A stretch of 48,478 bases of DNA. Origin: Gammaproteobacteria bacterium. Lineage in GTDB: Bacteria; Pseudomonadota; Gammaproteobacteria; Methylococcales; Methylomonadaceae. The translations under genes were made by a program, and so were the position numbers. Positions 8,287 through 19,356 of this stretch are shown here, one piece after another; the first letter of the stretch is position 1; each line of letters opens with the position of its first letter. The notes below the pieces were generated by a model, which was not told where the DNA came from, made no database searches, and saw only the letters and a list, made by a program, of their open reading frames with translations. Where the stretch lies: NCBI GenBank assembly GCA_016874115.1, contig VGVA01000008.1:1-48478 (forward strand), written 5' to 3'.

Positions 8287-9993
8287 ATGAGAATTGCATT
8301 AACTGCTACATTAATAATTTTGCTGGCCGGTATATTCTGCTATGTCTTTAATTTGTCTGAGGATATCGGCCTGGATGTACCGGACGGAAAACTGAACAGC
8401 CTGTCTTTTGCGCCGTTCCGCGAAGGCCAAAATCCGCTTTTGCAGCAGTTTCCTACGCCAGAACAAATCGACGAGGATTTAAAATTATTGGCGAAAAAAA
8501 CCCATAGTATCCGCACCTATTCCAGCACCTATGGCATGAAAGTCATTCCGGAGCTGGCGGGTAAGCACGGCTTAAAGCTGATTCAGGGTGGCTGGGTCGG
8601 TTATTACGATTATAACGTCCCGAATTACGACGATTCTCCTACGCGCGCAGAAATTGAGATGCTGGTTGATCTTGCCAATAAGTACCCCGACGTGATCGAC
8701 CGCGTCATGGTCGGCAATGAAGTACTGCTTAGGGGCGAGCGCACGGCGGAAGATCTTATAAAATTTATCCGTGAAGTCAAACAACGGGTCAAGCAGCCGG
8801 TGTCTTACGCCGATGTCTGGTCCATGTACATGAAGCACCCCGAATTAATCAAAGAAGTCGATTTCATTACCATCCACATCTTGCCGTATTGGGAAGACGA
8901 GCCGATCCCGGTGGAAAAAGCTCCCGCGCATATCGAGCGTATCTATAAACAGGTAAGGGAAGAAGCAGAGGCGATTGCACCCGGCAAGCCGATATTAATT
9001 GGTGAAACCGGCTGGCCGAGCATGGGTAAACAGCGCGGTTGGGCTGTGCCTGGTGTGGTTAATGAGGCGGCATTTATCCGCGGATTGTTGAAAGTTGCGG
9101 CTGACAACCGTTTTGACGTGAATATTGTTGAAGCTTTTAACCAGCCTTGGAAAAGCGAACTGGAAGGCGTGATCGGCGCCAATTGGGGCTTGTTTGACGC
9201 CAACCGCAAGGAAGTTTTCCCGTTGACCGGGCCGGTGTATGAAAATCCAGACTGGTGCATGCAATACCTGATTACTGCGGTGCTGATGGTATTAATTACG
9301 TTTTTCTACGCGCGCAAACTGAACGCTTTACCGGTCGTAAAAATCATCACGTTTTTGCTGTTCGCGCAGATTTTGACCTTGTTATTTACCTACCTGAGTC
9401 ATCAATCCTGGTATGCCAGCTATGATAACTGGCAACGGTTCCGGTCGTTGCTGGTGATGTTGCTGAGTATCGCGGTTATTGCATTAATACTGTCCAGAGC
9501 CGTCGATATTGTGCGGAACGAGACGACATCGGAAGCGAAAACCGACGCACTGACCTGGGTGTATGCGGTGGTTTTGCTGGTGTCGATGTATAAAACCTAC
9601 CTGTTGGCGTCTGATGGCCGTTATGTGAGCTTCCCGTTTGCCGTCACCTTAATACCCGTGACGGGTTTGCTGGGATTGTTCTGTCTTAAATCCTGGCGGC
9701 GGCAATTCACCTTTTCCAATTTGAATATTCATTCGTTATTCGGAAAAATAAGTTATATTAATCAATATGATAAATATATAGGCTGGTTAATTCTGTGGTA
9801 CATGGCCGGGCTGGTTATCGGCGAAATCATCGCTTTTGCAGTAGCCCGCGATTTTATCCAGGCTTATCCTGGACTGGGCGAACGTTTGCGTTGGGCGGCA
9901 ACCTTTACGCTGACCAATCGTCAATTGCTGCTTTGGCTGGCTTGCCTGGCGGTATTGGCATTGACGCGTTTGGCGGGTAAGCAGCGCAGTTAA
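8287..9993 (+). CDS. Membrane-bound glycoside hydrolase family 17 protein (beta-1,3-glucan hydrolase/transferase)
   Basis: A 568-residue protein. An N-terminal membrane anchor (residues 4-21) precedes a GH17 barrel (about 40-320). The acid/base glutamate is in MVGNEVLL (Glu145) and the nucleophile in IGETGWPS (Glu240). The C-terminal 240 residues contain about seven hydrophobic segments, an integral membrane domain. Proteobacterial relatives make or trim cyclic or linear beta-glucans in the cell envelope. The fused membrane part suggests that it acts on nascent glucan at the inner membrane. Its stop codon overlaps the proposed dusA start by one base. Confidence 0.82.
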   Translation: MRIALTATLIILLAGIFCYVFNLSEDIGLDVPDGKLNSLSFAPFREGQNPLLQQFPTPEQIDEDLKLLAKKTHSIRTYSSTYGMKVIPELAGKHGLKLIQGGWVGYYDYNVPNYDDSPTRAEIEMLVDLANKYPDVIDRVMVGNEVLLRGERTAEDLIKFIREVKQRVKQPVSYADVWSMYMKHPELIKEVDFITIHILPYWEDEPIPVEKAPAHIERIYKQVREEAEAIAPGKPILIGETGWPSMGKQRGWAVPGVVNEAAFIRGLLKVAADNRFDVNIVEAFNQPWKSELEGVIGANWGLFDANRKEVFPLTGPVYENPDWCMQYLITAVLMVLITFFYARKLNALPVVKIITFLLFAQILTLLFTYLSHQSWYASYDNWQRFRSLLVMLLSIAVIALILSRAVDIVRNETTSEAKTDALTWVYAVVLLVSMYKTYLLASDGRYVSFPFAVTLIPVTGLLGLFCLKSWRRQFTFSNLNIHSLFGKISYINQYDKYIGWLILWYMAGLVIGEIIAFAVARDFIQAYPGLGERLRWAATFTLTNRQLLLWLACLAVLALTRLAGKQRS

Positions 9994-11021
9994 TGACAGG
10001 TTCACGCGCTTCGGCTATTGCGGCAACTTCAGTTTATCCGCAAAACCTGCCATTAATGGCGGCGAGACGGTTTAGTGTCGCCCCGATGATGGACTGGACG
10101 GATAAGCACTGCCGCTACTTTCATCGCATGCTGACTAAAAAAGCCCTGTTGTACACGGAAATGGTGACGACCGGCGCATTAATTAATGGCGACCGACGCC
10201 GTTTTTTACGGTTTAACCCAGAAGAACACCCGATTGCTTTGCAGTTGGGCGGCAGCAATCCGCATGATCTGGCCTTATGCGCAAGGATGGCGGAAGACTA
10301 CGATTATGATGAGGTAAATCTCAATGTCGGCTGTCCCAGCAACCGGGTGCAAAACGGCCGGTTTGGCGCTTGTTTAATGCTGGAGCCGAACTTGGTCGCC
10401 GATTGCGTTGGCGCGATGAAACAGGCGGTTACCATCCCCGTTACCGTGAAATCCCGCATTGGTGTGGATGAGCGCGATAGTTACGAAGAATTGTATCATT
10501 TCATTAATACCGTGGTTGCCGCAGGTTGCGATACATTCATCATCCATGCCCGCAAAGCCTGGCTCAGCGGCCTGTCGCCCAAGCAAAACCGGGAGGTGCC
10601 GCCGCTTCAGTACGAAACGATATATCGCCTAAAGTCTGATTTCCCAGATTTGGAAATAATCATTAATGGCGGTATTAATACGTTGACGCAAGCGGAAAAT
10701 TTACTGCAACAGGTGGACGGCGTGATGGTGGGGCGGGAAGCGTACCATAATCCCTATTTTCTGGCTGACGTTGACCGGTGTATATTTAAAAGCAGTGAAT
10801 TACCCCGTTCTCGCCATGAAATCGTTGAATTATTAATTCCTTATATCCAATCGCAACTCAAAGAAGGAGTTCGTTTGCACAGCATCACCCGCCATATTTT
10901 AGGCTTGTTTCATGGCGAAACCGGAGCGCGCTTATGGCGGCGGCATTTGAGCGAGAATGCCACCAAGCCCGGCGCGGGCATTTCCATCGTTAGAGACGCC
11001 CTCGCTTTTACCGGCCTTTAA
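9993..11021 (+). CDS. dusA: tRNA-dihydrouridine(20/20a) synthase
   Basis: A flavoenzyme reducing U20/U20a in the tRNA D-loop with NADPH. The barrel starts with [17 protein letters not shown] (28-44). Cys114 in [12 protein letters not shown] is the catalytic cysteine, followed by the DusA-type NGRFGACLM segment and [18 protein letters not shown]. The 342-residue length assumes the ATG at 9993. An internal ATG at 10056 ([10 protein letters not shown]) would give 321 residues, nearer the family norm. Neither start has a convincing ribosome site, so the first 21 residues are doubtful. Confidence 0.93.
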   Translation: MTGSRASAIAATSVYPQNLPLMAARRFSVAPMMDWTDKHCRYFHRMLTKKALLYTEMVTTGALINGDRRRFLRFNPEEHPIALQLGGSNPHDLALCARMAEDYDYDEVNLNVGCPSNRVQNGRFGACLMLEPNLVADCVGAMKQAVTIPVTVKSRIGVDERDSYEELYHFINTVVAAGCDTFIIHARKAWLSGLSPKQNREVPPLQYETIYRLKSDFPDLEIIINGGINTLTQAENLLQQVDGVMVGREAYHNPYFLADVDRCIFKSSELPRSRHEIVELLIPYIQSQLKEGVRLHSITRHILGLFHGETGARLWRRHLSENATKPGAGISIVRDALAFTGL

Positions 11022-11066
11022 GGTATACTGCCGCGACTGATAATTATTAATAAATTGGAATGCACG

Positions 11067-11618
11067 ATGGAAGAGCAATTTGCACAAATAATTTCGGCGA
11101 TAGGCGAGGATTTAAATCGCGAAGGGTTAATTGATACGCCAAAACGCGCCGCTAAAGCCTTCAAATTCCTCAACAACGGCTACGAAAAAACGCTGAAAGA
11201 AGTCTTGAACGGCGCAATTTTTACCGCCGATTCCGAGGATATGGTCATCGTTAAAGACATCGAACTGTATTCGCTGTGCGAACATCATTTGCTGCCGTTT
11301 ATCGGCAAATGCCATGTCGGTTATCTGCCGCGCGGCAAAGTGCTGGGATTGTCGAAAGTCGCGCGCCTGATCGATATGTACGCCCGCCGCCTGCAAATCC
11401 AGGAGCAATTGACCAAACAAATCGCCGATGCGGTAATGGAGGCAATCGATGCGCGCGGCGTCGCCGTGGTGATCGAAGCCAAACATCTGTGCATGATGAT
11501 GCGCGGCGTGGAAAAACAGAATTCGGTGATGACGACTTCTTGCATGTTAGGTGCGTTCCGTAAAGAAATCAGCACTCGCTCTGAGTTTTTAAACCTCATT
11601 AATCGTCCACATTCTTAA
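11067..11618 (+). CDS. folE: GTP cyclohydrolase I
   Basis: A 183-residue decameric enzyme converting GTP to dihydroneopterin triphosphate, the first step of folate synthesis. The start chosen is ATG 11067, with GGA eight bases upstream; a TTG at 11055 would add four residues. Zinc ligands are Cys71 and His74 in [10 protein letters not shown] and Cys142 in [10 protein letters not shown]. The conserved [17 protein letters not shown] segment is present. The stop TAA overlaps the hemH ATG as TAATG, so translation is likely coupled. In methanotrophs this pathway supplies tetrahydrofolate alongside tetrahydromethanopterin. Confidence 0.95.
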   Translation: MEEQFAQIISAIGEDLNREGLIDTPKRAAKAFKFLNNGYEKTLKEVLNGAIFTADSEDMVIVKDIELYSLCEHHLLPFIGKCHVGYLPRGKVLGLSKVARLIDMYARRLQIQEQLTKQIADAVMEAIDARGVAVVIEAKHLCMMMRGVEKQNSVMTTSCMLGAFRKEISTRSEFLNLINRPHS

Positions 11619-12580
11619 TGGCAGATAGACTTACCGGTGTTTTGCTTGTTAATCTCGGCTCGCCAACTGAACCGACGGTGCCGTCGGTGCGAAAATTTTT
11701 AAAAGAATTTCTCTGGGATCCGCGCGTCGTTAATATACCGCGCCCCTTGTGGTGGTTAATTTTACATGCGGTCGTGCTGCCTTTTCGTCCCAAACGTTCT
11801 GCAGTGGCCTATCAAAAAATTTGGACGGAGCAGGGCTCGCCATTAATCTATCTGACGCGCCAGCTTAGCGAAAAGCTGGCGAAAAAATTAAAAACGCAAG
11901 AGATAACAGTCGCTTACGCCATGCGTTATGGGCAGCCGTCCATTGCCAGCCAGCTAAAGGCATTCAAAGAGCAGGGCATTAATGACATCGTTATCCTGCC
12001 TTTGTATCCGCAATATTCCTCTACGACTACCGCTTCCGTTTACGACGATGCGATTACAGAATTCAATCGTTGGCGGCATTTGCCGAGTTTCCGGTTTATC
12101 AGCGACTATCACCAGCACGAAGGCTATATTGCCGCCATAGCGGAGTCGGTCAAGGCGCACTGGCAGGCGCACGGCAAAGCGGAATTGTTAGTGATGTCCT
12201 TCCACGGCCTGCCGGAATTGCTGACCAAGCTGGGCGATCCTTACTACCACCAATGCCAGACCACAGCCAAGTTAATCGCCGAACATTGCGGTTTGAATGA
12301 AAACAAATGGAAACTGGTGTTTCAATCCCGCTTCGGCAAGGCGGAATGGCTGAAGCCTTACTGCGCCGATACCTTGCAACAATTGCCCGCCACGGGCATT
12401 AAATCAGTTGATATGATTTGCCCCGGCTTTGCCGTGGATTGCCTGGAAACCCTGGAAGAAATTGTTATGGAAAACAAGCATATATTTATGGAAGCAGGCG
12501 GCGCAGATTACCGTTACATCCCGTGTCTGAACAGTTCGGATGCGCATGTTGCTGTGTTGGAGCAGTTGATATTTCATTGA
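11618..12580 (+). CDS. hemH: Ferrochelatase
   Basis: A 320-residue enzyme inserting Fe2+ into protoporphyrin IX, the last step of haem synthesis. It has VLLVNLGSPTEP at the N-terminus, the LPLYPQYSSTTTASV segment (128-141), the active-site His196 in SFHGLPE, and the conserved VDMICPGFAVDCLETLEEI near the C-terminus. It overlaps folE by one base. A repeat element begins 10 bp downstream, so transcription probably ends near there. Confidence 0.96.
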   Translation: MADRLTGVLLVNLGSPTEPTVPSVRKFLKEFLWDPRVVNIPRPLWWLILHAVVLPFRPKRSAVAYQKIWTEQGSPLIYLTRQLSEKLAKKLKTQEITVAYAMRYGQPSIASQLKAFKEQGINDIVILPLYPQYSSTTTASVYDDAITEFNRWRHLPSFRFISDYHQHEGYIAAIAESVKAHWQAHGKAELLVMSFHGLPELLTKLGDPYYHQCQTTAKLIAEHCGLNENKWKLVFQSRFGKAEWLKPYCADTLQQLPATGIKSVDMICPGFAVDCLETLEEIVMENKHIFMEAGGADYRYIPCLNSSDAHVAVLEQLIFH

Positions 12581-12590
12581 TTTAAAAAAC

Positions 12591-12763
12591 GTAGGACGGA
12601 TTAGCCACGCCTTACCCACCAACGTTATAAAAACCTGTACCTTTGGGCGTGGCGTAATCCGCCGCATGTCAAGAGTACACAACACATTCGACGAATTACG
12701 ACGTGTGCGACCAAAAATGAAAGTTTAGAATTCGAATTATTTGCGCGTCTAATCCGCCCTACC
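12591..12763. repeat. MITE-like element with 14-bp inverted ends
   Basis: GTAGGACGGATTAG (12591-12604) is matched with one difference by the complement of CTAATCCGCCCTAC (12750-12763). Inside lies a second inverted pair: CGGATTAGCCACGCC against GGCGTGGCGTAATCCG. The sequence style is that of the scattered GTAGG...GGATTA repeats of many gammaproteobacteria. A shorter relative lies at 43994-44026. There is no coding capacity, and it lacks ATTAAT. Confidence 0.65.
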
Positions 12764-12802
12764 TGTTTATATTTTGAAAAACCTGCTAGACAGCATTCAG
12801 GT

Positions 12803-14443
12803 TTGCTTATACCTTATCGCGTAACCCAGCATTACTCATTAATACCATTACTTATGCCGCAAACTCACCTAGAAGCCTGGCAAGATCTGACTTGGCCTGA
12901 AGTCAAAACCGATAAGCCTTTGCCGATGAGTGAAGGCGTCATCGACCAGGGCGCATTCAACATCATTGAAGTCGATAAACTGTTCGATGCCGTCAACCAT
13001 GCGGCGACAACGGTTGGGCAGGCCACGTTGTACCGGTCATTAACCCAGCCTTTAGCAACATTTGCCGGTGTTCAAGCCAAGCAGGATGCGGTTAAGGAAT
13101 TGCAGGATAACTCAACGCTTAAAACCCAAATTCAAGAGTTGATTGAGCAAGCCGCCAAAACCGAAGACAAGCTGTATTTGCTGCTGTTTGGGCAACATGT
13201 CGGTTCTTTCAGCACCGCGCGGGAAAAACATGAAATCGAAGGTTACGGCTACCGGGAATACCGCAATGGCGTCAAGTTTGTGCTTGATTTAATTGCGAAA
13301 GCCGCAACCATTAATGCGCCGCAAAGCTCCTATCTGGCGTCTGTTATAGCCAAATTAAAAGCATTTGCCGACAGCCGTTACTACACGTTAATGCAAGGGC
13401 CTGTTTATGTATCCGAGGGAAATATCAGGACGAAGGCGGAGCAGGGCGGTATTAAATTTCCTGTACCGGTCATTTTTAAGCCCACCATTTTTAAGCCCGT
13501 GGTGCTGACGTGCACTTTTTTATTAGTCTGGCTGGCTTCCACTTTTGCCGAAGCCGCCATCGGCATCGGCACACCCGCGGCGGCAATATTTTTGGGTCCT
13601 TTGACGTTGCTGTATTTGCCTATTGTCGGCGGATTCGACCGGGAAAATTGCATTAATCCTTTGCGTAACCTGTTCAAAAAAGCCGAACCTTTGGGCGAAA
13701 TGCTGGGTGCGCTCGGCCAATTGGACGAGTTAATGGCATTCGTCAAATTTGCCGAAACCTTCCCGCACAGTACCGTTTTGCCCCAACTCGAATCGGGCAA
13801 ACACCACCGCATTAAGCTGGCCGCTGCTGTTAATCCAGTGTTAGGTAAAACGAATGCTGAGTATGTCGCCAATGATTTCAAACTGGACGACGAAAATCTG
13901 GTGTTATTAACAGGCCCGAACAGTGGCGGCAAGACCGCATTTTGTAAAACCCTCACCCAAATTCAGGTACTGGCGCAAATCGGTTGCTATGTTCCGGCAA
14001 AATCGGCGGCATTAACGGTTGCCGACCGCATTTTCTATCAAGTGCCGGAAATCAGCCATTTGGACGATGGCGAAGGCCGTTTCGGTACGGAATTGAAACG
14101 CACCAAAGAAATATTCCTGGCGACGACTTCAAAAAGCCTAGTGGTGCTGGATGAATTATCCGAAGGCACAACCTTCGAAGAAAAGATGGAAGCGTCTATT
14201 AATACACTGAACGGCTTTTACCGCAAAGGCAACAGCACGGTATTAATAACCCATAATCATCAGTTGGTCGATCATTTCGTCAAGGAAGGCGCCGGTGTGC
14301 CGTTACAGGTCGAATTTGCCAAGGATGCGCCGACTTACCGGCTGGTTACCGGCATTTCCTGCATCAGCCACGCTGCCCGTGTCGCCAAGAAAATCGGCTT
14401 TTCCAAAGAAGATATCGATAATTATCTGGCAAAAGACCAATGA
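12803..14443 (+). CDS. MutS-family ATPase with internal membrane helices
   Basis: A 546-residue protein; a start at 12854 (MPQTHLEAW) is also possible, and no clear ribosome site decides it. Residues about 50-225 resemble the MutS core/lever region ([31 protein letters not shown]). Residues 232-275 form two hydrophobic helices. The C-terminal ATPase has Walker A GPNSGGKT (371-378), Walker [13 protein letters not shown] and a terminal ITHNHQL switch. It lacks the mismatch-recognition domain of MutS1, so it is not the housekeeping repair protein. A membrane-tethered role is inferred from the helices. It overlaps purT by four bases (ATGA). Confidence 0.8.
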   Translation: MLIPYRVTQHYSLIPLLMPQTHLEAWQDLTWPEVKTDKPLPMSEGVIDQGAFNIIEVDKLFDAVNHAATTVGQATLYRSLTQPLATFAGVQAKQDAVKELQDNSTLKTQIQELIEQAAKTEDKLYLLLFGQHVGSFSTAREKHEIEGYGYREYRNGVKFVLDLIAKAATINAPQSSYLASVIAKLKAFADSRYYTLMQGPVYVSEGNIRTKAEQGGIKFPVPVIFKPTIFKPVVLTCTFLLVWLASTFAEAAIGIGTPAAAIFLGPLTLLYLPIVGGFDRENCINPLRNLFKKAEPLGEMLGALGQLDELMAFVKFAETFPHSTVLPQLESGKHHRIKLAAAVNPVLGKTNAEYVANDFKLDDENLVLLTGPNSGGKTAFCKTLTQIQVLAQIGCYVPAKSAALTVADRIFYQVPEISHLDDGEGRFGTELKRTKEIFLATTSKSLVVLDELSEGTTFEEKMEASINTLNGFYRKGNSTVLITHNHQLVDHFVKEGAGVPLQVEFAKDAPTYRLVTGISCISHAARVAKKIGFSKEDIDNYLAKDQ

Positions 14444-15642
14444 AAGCAGGTTTGAAATTTGGATCGGCGCTTACGCCTACGGCAACCAAAGCGATGTTGC
14501 TGGGTTCTGGTGAATTAGGCAAAGAAATCGCCATATCGTTGCAACGATATGGCATTGAAGTCATTGCTGTGGATCGCTACGCCAACGCACCTGCTATGCA
14601 GATCGCCCATCGTAGTCATGTTATAGCCATGACTGACGCCGACGAACTGCGAAAAATCATAGACTTGGAGCAGCCTGATCTGATCATTCCGGAAATAGAA
14701 GCAATCGCCACCGAGGTATTAATGGAGGTCGAAAATGCCGGTCGAGCGCGTGTTATACCCAATGCCAGAGCTGTGCAATTGACGATGAACCGGGAAGGGA
14801 TACGTACATTGGTGGCGGAACAGCTACAAATTCCCACATCCTTATATGCGTTTGCCGAAAATTTCGACCAACTTAAAGCGGCAGTGGACGGTGGCATCGG
14901 TTATCCTTGTTTTGTTAAACCGATCATGTCTTCATCCGGCAAAGGCCAAAGCATGGTGTCTTCACCGGAAGGCCTTGAATCTGCATGGAATTATGCTAGA
15001 TTTAACGGTAGAGTCGAAACTGATAAGGTGATTGTCGAAGGCAAAATAGATTTCGACTTCGAAATCACCTTATTAACCGTCAGGGCAAAGACAGAAACAG
15101 GCGACATACAAACCTGTTTTTGCGAACCGGTCGGTCATCGTCAGGAAAACGGCGATTATCGGGAGAGCTGGCAACCGCAACCGATGAGCGAACTTGCCTT
15201 GGCAAGAGCAAAATCGATAGCGGACAAGGTGACTTCGGCGCTCGGCGGAACAGGATTATTCGGCGTCGAATTGTTTGTTAAAGGAGACGATGTCTGGTTT
15301 TGTGAGGTAAGTCCCAGACCGCACGATACGGGCATGGTTACAATGATTACCCAACAGCAAAGCGAGTTTGAGTTGCATGTGCGCGCCATCTTGGGGTTGC
15401 CGGTAAATACCGGCTTGCAAAAACCGGGCGCAAGTGCTGTAATTCTGTCTCAGTCAGCAGGCAAAACGAGCTATTTCACCGGTGTGGAGCATGCGTTGCA
15501 AATACCCGATAGTGAAGTCAGGTTATTCGGCAAACCGGAAGCATTAATGAATAGGCGCATGGGAGTGGTATTAGCTTCAGCGGAAACAGTTAAGGAAGCC
15601 AAAAAGAACGCAGTTAAAGCTGTGAGTTTTATTAGGTATTGA
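14440..15642 (+). CDS. purT: Formate-dependent phosphoribosylglycinamide formyltransferase
   Basis: A 400-residue ATP-grasp enzyme that formylates GAR with formate and ATP in purine synthesis. Hallmarks are [20 protein letters not shown] (19-38), [29 protein letters not shown], the ATP-grasp loop [11 protein letters not shown] (161-171), and [28 protein letters not shown] with metal-binding acids. Direct use of formate suits an organism in which formate is a central C1 intermediate. It overlaps the MutS-like gene by four bases and probably shares its transcript. Confidence 0.96.
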   Translation: MKAGLKFGSALTPTATKAMLLGSGELGKEIAISLQRYGIEVIAVDRYANAPAMQIAHRSHVIAMTDADELRKIIDLEQPDLIIPEIEAIATEVLMEVENAGRARVIPNARAVQLTMNREGIRTLVAEQLQIPTSLYAFAENFDQLKAAVDGGIGYPCFVKPIMSSSGKGQSMVSSPEGLESAWNYARFNGRVETDKVIVEGKIDFDFEITLLTVRAKTETGDIQTCFCEPVGHRQENGDYRESWQPQPMSELALARAKSIADKVTSALGGTGLFGVELFVKGDDVWFCEVSPRPHDTGMVTMITQQQSEFELHVRAILGLPVNTGLQKPGASAVILSQSAGKTSYFTGVEHALQIPDSEVRLFGKPEALMNRRMGVVLASAETVKEAKKNAVKAVSFIRY

Positions 15643-15661
15643 TACCGTTTAGCAGGTTTTC

Positions 15662-16360
15662 ATGAAAAGACACATTCTTTTTATTTGTGCATTAATGGCT
15701 GGTCAGCAGGTTGCAACCGCCGGCGAAATTAAAAAAATTATCGACGCCAACGGCCATGTCATGTACACCAACATGAGCAGCGGATTTAAAGGCCGTATCG
15801 TCAAACGTTTCGATTCAGGGGTCATCAGTTACCGCAACATACCCCGGCCTAATTTATCGGGGCGTGTCGTCAAAACCGGGGATAATTCCTACCGGTATAA
15901 TTTCGGCTCAAGTTATCCGGCCATATTCAGCCGTTTCAGTAATCGTTACGCACCGCCTTCCCGTAGTTTCAACAAAGCCAAATATTCGAACTTAATTGCC
16001 GGCGCCGCTTCAAGATACGGTGTTGAAGAAAGATTACTGCATGCGGTGATACAAACGGAATCCGCCTACAATCCCAGCGCGGTTTCTCGTGCCGGTGCGG
16101 TGGGTTTGATGCAATTAATGCAGGGAACTGCTGCACGCTACGGCGTTTTTAACCGGACCGATCCGGCGCAGAATGTTGAAGCAGGTTCCCGGTACCTGAG
16201 AGATCTCCTCAGTATGTTTAACTTCAATCTCGGTTTGGCCGTAGCCGCCTATAATGCCGGAGAAAATGCTGTCATTCGTTATAACAACTCTATCCCACCT
16301 TATCGAGAAACCCAAAACTACGTTCGCCAAGTGCTGTCGTTATATCACGGGTCAATGTAA
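15662..16360 (+). CDS. Exported lytic transglycosylase with DUF4124-like N-terminus
   Basis: A 232-residue protein. A signal peptide ends near residue 20 (QQVATA-GE). It is followed by a short DUF4124-like beta segment (GEIKKIIDANGHVMYTNM). The SLT domain lies at about 115-230: the catalytic glutamate is in VIQTESAYNP, then AVSRAGAVGLMQLMQGTAARYG, and AAYNAGENAV near the end. It cleaves peptidoglycan with 1,6-anhydro product formation in the periplasm. A strong terminator follows. Confidence 0.9.
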   Translation: MKRHILFICALMAGQQVATAGEIKKIIDANGHVMYTNMSSGFKGRIVKRFDSGVISYRNIPRPNLSGRVVKTGDNSYRYNFGSSYPAIFSRFSNRYAPPSRSFNKAKYSNLIAGAASRYGVEERLLHAVIQTESAYNPSAVSRAGAVGLMQLMQGTAARYGVFNRTDPAQNVEAGSRYLRDLLSMFNFNLGLAVAAYNAGENAVIRYNNSIPPYRETQNYVRQVLSLYHGSM

Positions 16361-16379
16361 TCGATTAACAAATAATTAT

Positions 16380-16418
16380 GGCTGCCGCTAACATATCTTT
16401 CAGCGGCTAGCCGTTTTT
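16380..16418 (+). terminator. Rho-independent terminator
   Basis: GGCT-GCCGCT pairs with AGCGGC-T-AGCC (one bulged T), followed by GTTTTT. It lies 20 bases after the transglycosylase stop. Confidence 0.75.
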
Positions 16419-16546
16419 ATACTTGATGTTAAAGTAACCGGCTATCCTTAAACCCTGTTCCAATCGCGGTTAATAACGTCTCCATTACCTCTCCAAAACG
16501 CGTTGTATTTGACGTACAGACCTTTTGCCTATATCATTTGTCGGTT

Positions 16547-17092
16547 ATGTTACCCCGATTGCCGAAAGAAATAGACGCCTTTGAACTGGCGGACAGACAT
16601 GCGAATATTAGGGGAGAGCTGGAAATAGGCAGTTTCGACCGGTTGTCGGAATTGTTATTCGACAATGCCGGTACAGTAACGTTTGATCTTACATTCAGTA
16701 AACAGGGCAGATTAACGGCAGTTGAAGGACATCTTTCCGCAACGCTTGTGTTGAAATGCCAGCGTTGTTTGGACGCGTTGGAATGGCCGATCGACAACGA
16801 TATAAAACTGGGCGTTGTCATTTCTTCGGAGCAGATAAGACGATTGCCGGAAGGTTACGAGCCGTTGCTTTTAGCAGAAAATGGTCTAATCTCCCTCATG
16901 ACGCTGGTTGAAGACGAACTGCTGTTGTGTTTGCCGGATATACCCAAACACCGGTATGAATGTTCAGTTCCTTTAACGTCGGAAAACCGGCAAACAGCTG
17001 TGTCCGGCGTAAAGACAAAAAAAGAAACCCCTTTTTCCGTTTTAGCCAATTTAAAAAATTTGGAGAACCACAATGGCAGTACAAAAAAGTAA
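16547..17092 (+). CDS. yceD: YceD family (DUF177) protein, 23S rRNA accumulation factor
   Basis: A 181-residue protein from ATG 16547; a TTG nine bases upstream is an alternative. It begins [29 protein letters not shown], the usual YceD opening, and carries the CQRC cysteine pair ([15 protein letters not shown]) and a second pair near [12 protein letters not shown]. YceD is encoded next to rpmF in most bacteria and is needed for normal 23S rRNA levels. Here it overlaps rpmF by 20 bp. Confidence 0.9.
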   Translation: MLPRLPKEIDAFELADRHANIRGELEIGSFDRLSELLFDNAGTVTFDLTFSKQGRLTAVEGHLSATLVLKCQRCLDALEWPIDNDIKLGVVISSEQIRRLPEGYEPLLLAENGLISLMTLVEDELLLCLPDIPKHRYECSVPLTSENRQTAVSGVKTKKETPFSVLANLKNLENHNGSTKK

Positions 17093-17261
17093 AGTATCAC
17101 GTTCCAGACGAGGTCAAAGGCGTTCGCATGACTCCTTAACTGCGCGGACTCTAGCGCAGGATCCACTGACCGGCGAAACGCATATTCGCCATCATATTAC
17201 CCCGGACGGTTATTTTAAAGGCCGTCAAATCGTTAATAATGATTTGGGCGACGACGAATAA
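17073..17261 (+). CDS. rpmF: 50S ribosomal protein L32
   Basis: A 62-residue ribosomal protein, [20 protein letters not shown]..., the standard L32 start. GGAG stands ten bases before the ATG. The C-terminus lacks the zinc cysteines of some L32 forms and ends in an acidic NNDLGDDE. It overlaps yceD and begins the rpmF-plsX-fab series typical of Gammaproteobacteria. Confidence 0.97.
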   Translation: MAVQKSKVSRSRRGQRRSHDSLTARTLAQDPLTGETHIRHHITPDGYFKGRQIVNNDLGDDE

Positions 17262-17346
17262 GCGCTATACAATAAGTAAGACCAAGCGTTATTAATTACC
17301 GCATCATTTGTATTAGCTTTTCGTTTAATCAGAACTAATTTTCAGA

Positions 17347-18375
17347 GTGAGTATCACAATCTCAATCGATGCGATGGGTGGCGATTTCGGCCCCGACATT
17401 ACGGTGCCTGCAAGCCTTGAATGCTTGCAAAGAAACCCGAACCTGAAATTAATCTTGGTTGGCGATGAAACGCTACTCAAACAAAAAATCGGTCAGAAGT
17501 TAGCTGCTTTCAACGGCAGATTAACGCTACAACATGCGTCGCAAACCGTCGAAATGCACGAGTCGCCGTCCAAGGCATTGAAAAATAAAAAAGATTCTTC
17601 GATGCGGGTGGCTATTAATATGGTGCGCGATGGTCTTGCCGATGCCTGTGTCAGCGCCGGGAATACCGGCGCATTAATGGCAACGGCAAAATTTGTGCTT
17701 AAAATGATACCCGGCATAGATCGCCCGGCGATTATTTCCACAGTGCCTTCGATAAACGGGCATACGCATGTGCTTGATTTAGGAGCCAATGTCGATTGTA
17801 CTGCGGAACATTTGTATCAGTTTGCCGTCATGAGTAATGAGCTGGTTAAGGCCGTGGAAAACATCGAAAACCCCAAAATCGGCCTGCTTAATATCGGCGA
17901 GGAAGAAGTCAAAGGGAACGAGCAAGTCAAAACGGCGGCGAAACTGCTGGAAGCCAGTGGTTTGAATTATATCGGCTTTGTCGAAGGCAATTCGTTAAAC
18001 GCGGGTAATGTCAACGTGGATCTCATCGTCTGCGACGGTTTTGTCGGCAATGTGGCGCTAAAAACCATGGAAGGCTGCGCCAAAATGATCGGCACTTTTA
18101 TGAAAGAAGCGTTTGCCGGGTCGCTCTACGGCAAAATCGCCGCTCTGATTTCCTACCCTATTATTAAAGGTTTTAAAGATCGCATTGATCCGCGTCTTTA
18201 CAATGGCGCCAGTTTTCTAGGTCTGAAAGGATTGGTCATTAAAAGCCACGGGGGAGCCGATGCGCTGGCTTTTAAAACAGCAATTCTGCTAGCGGAAGTC
18301 GAGATTGAAAAAAACGTACTCCAAAAAATCAGCGAACAAGTAGAAGCATCCCTCGCCATGAGTCAGAGCGCATGA
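17347..18375 (+). CDS. plsX: Phosphate acyltransferase PlsX
   Basis: A 342-residue peripheral membrane enzyme converting acyl-ACP and phosphate to acyl-phosphate for phospholipid synthesis. The start is GTG 17347 and is fixed by the family N-terminus, [15 protein letters not shown]. Other conserved parts are [51 protein letters not shown] and [25 protein letters not shown]. It overlaps fabH by four bases (ATGA). Confidence 0.96.
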   Translation: MSITISIDAMGGDFGPDITVPASLECLQRNPNLKLILVGDETLLKQKIGQKLAAFNGRLTLQHASQTVEMHESPSKALKNKKDSSMRVAINMVRDGLADACVSAGNTGALMATAKFVLKMIPGIDRPAIISTVPSINGHTHVLDLGANVDCTAEHLYQFAVMSNELVKAVENIENPKIGLLNIGEEEVKGNEQVKTAAKLLEASGLNYIGFVEGNSLNAGNVNVDLIVCDGFVGNVALKTMEGCAKMIGTFMKEAFAGSLYGKIAALISYPIIKGFKDRIDPRLYNGASFLGLKGLVIKSHGGADALAFKTAILLAEVEIEKNVLQKISEQVEASLAMSQSA

Positions 18376-19340
18376 CGGCAAACGCTAAGATACTGGGTAC
18401 AGGCGGCTATTTACCTGCTGAAATACGCACCAACGACGACATCTCTAAAACTGTCGATACGTCGGACGCCTGGATTTACGAGCGCACCGGCATAAAAAGT
18501 CGGCGTATTGCCGCGCCTGAGGAATCTGCGGCCAGCATGGCTGAAATCGCGGCAAAACAAGCCATCGCCAATGCAGCTATTAATGCCTCCGATATTGATT
18601 TAATTATCGTTACCACGGGTACGCCGGATTGTGTCTACCCAAGCACAGCCTGCATCGTACAAGAGCGGTTGGGCATTAAAAATTGCGTTGCTTTCGATGT
18701 CCAGGCGGCCTGCTCCGGCGCGTTGTTTTCCTTAAGCATTGCCGATCAATATATTAAAACCGGCGCGGCGAAAAACGTGTTGTTGATCGGGTCTGAACTG
18801 TGTTCCAGAATCGTAGACTGGACCGACCGCGGCACTTGTATCCTGTTCGGCGACGGTGCAGGCGCATTATTGTTAGGGGCCTCCGAAGAGCCAGGGGTGC
18901 TGTCGACACATATCCATTCGGACGGCGCCTACTGCGATTTATTATATTGCCCTAATCCGCAGGTCGAAGCCAGAAACGATAAAAACGGGCTGGGCTTTAT
19001 TAATATGCGTGGCAATGAAGTTTTCAAAATGGCGGTTACCACGCTGGAAAGGATTGTCGATGAGACGTTGGAAGCCAACAATCTGAGCAAGGCGGATATT
19101 CATTGGCTGGTACCGCATCAAGCCAATATCAGGATAATCGCGGCAACCGCAAAAAAACTGAAAATGTCCCTGGACCAGGTTATCGTTACCTTGGAAGAAC
19201 AGGGCAATACATCGTCAGCCTCCGTATTGTTGGCGTTGCATCAAGGGATTAGCGACGGCAGAATCCAGCGCGGGCAAAATATATTACTGGAAGCCTTCGG
19301 CGCCGGGTTTACCTGGGGCTCCGCGTTGATTAAATATTAA
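18372..19340 (+). CDS. fabH: 3-oxoacyl-ACP synthase III
   Basis: A 322-residue condensing enzyme starting fatty acid synthesis from acetyl-CoA and malonyl-ACP. The catalytic triad is Cys114 (QAACSGA), His249 (VPHQANIRI) and Asn279 ([10 protein letters not shown]). The [16 protein letters not shown] segment is standard. The TAA stop is part of an ATTAAT. It is 16 bp from fabD. Confidence 0.97.
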   Translation: MTANAKILGTGGYLPAEIRTNDDISKTVDTSDAWIYERTGIKSRRIAAPEESAASMAEIAAKQAIANAAINASDIDLIIVTTGTPDCVYPSTACIVQERLGIKNCVAFDVQAACSGALFSLSIADQYIKTGAAKNVLLIGSELCSRIVDWTDRGTCILFGDGAGALLLGASEEPGVLSTHIHSDGAYCDLLYCPNPQVEARNDKNGLGFINMRGNEVFKMAVTTLERIVDETLEANNLSKADIHWLVPHQANIRIIAATAKKLKMSLDQVIVTLEEQGNTSSASVLLALHQGISDGRIQRGQNILLEAFGAGFTWGSALIKY

Positions 19341-19356
19341 TAAGAATTCTAACTGC

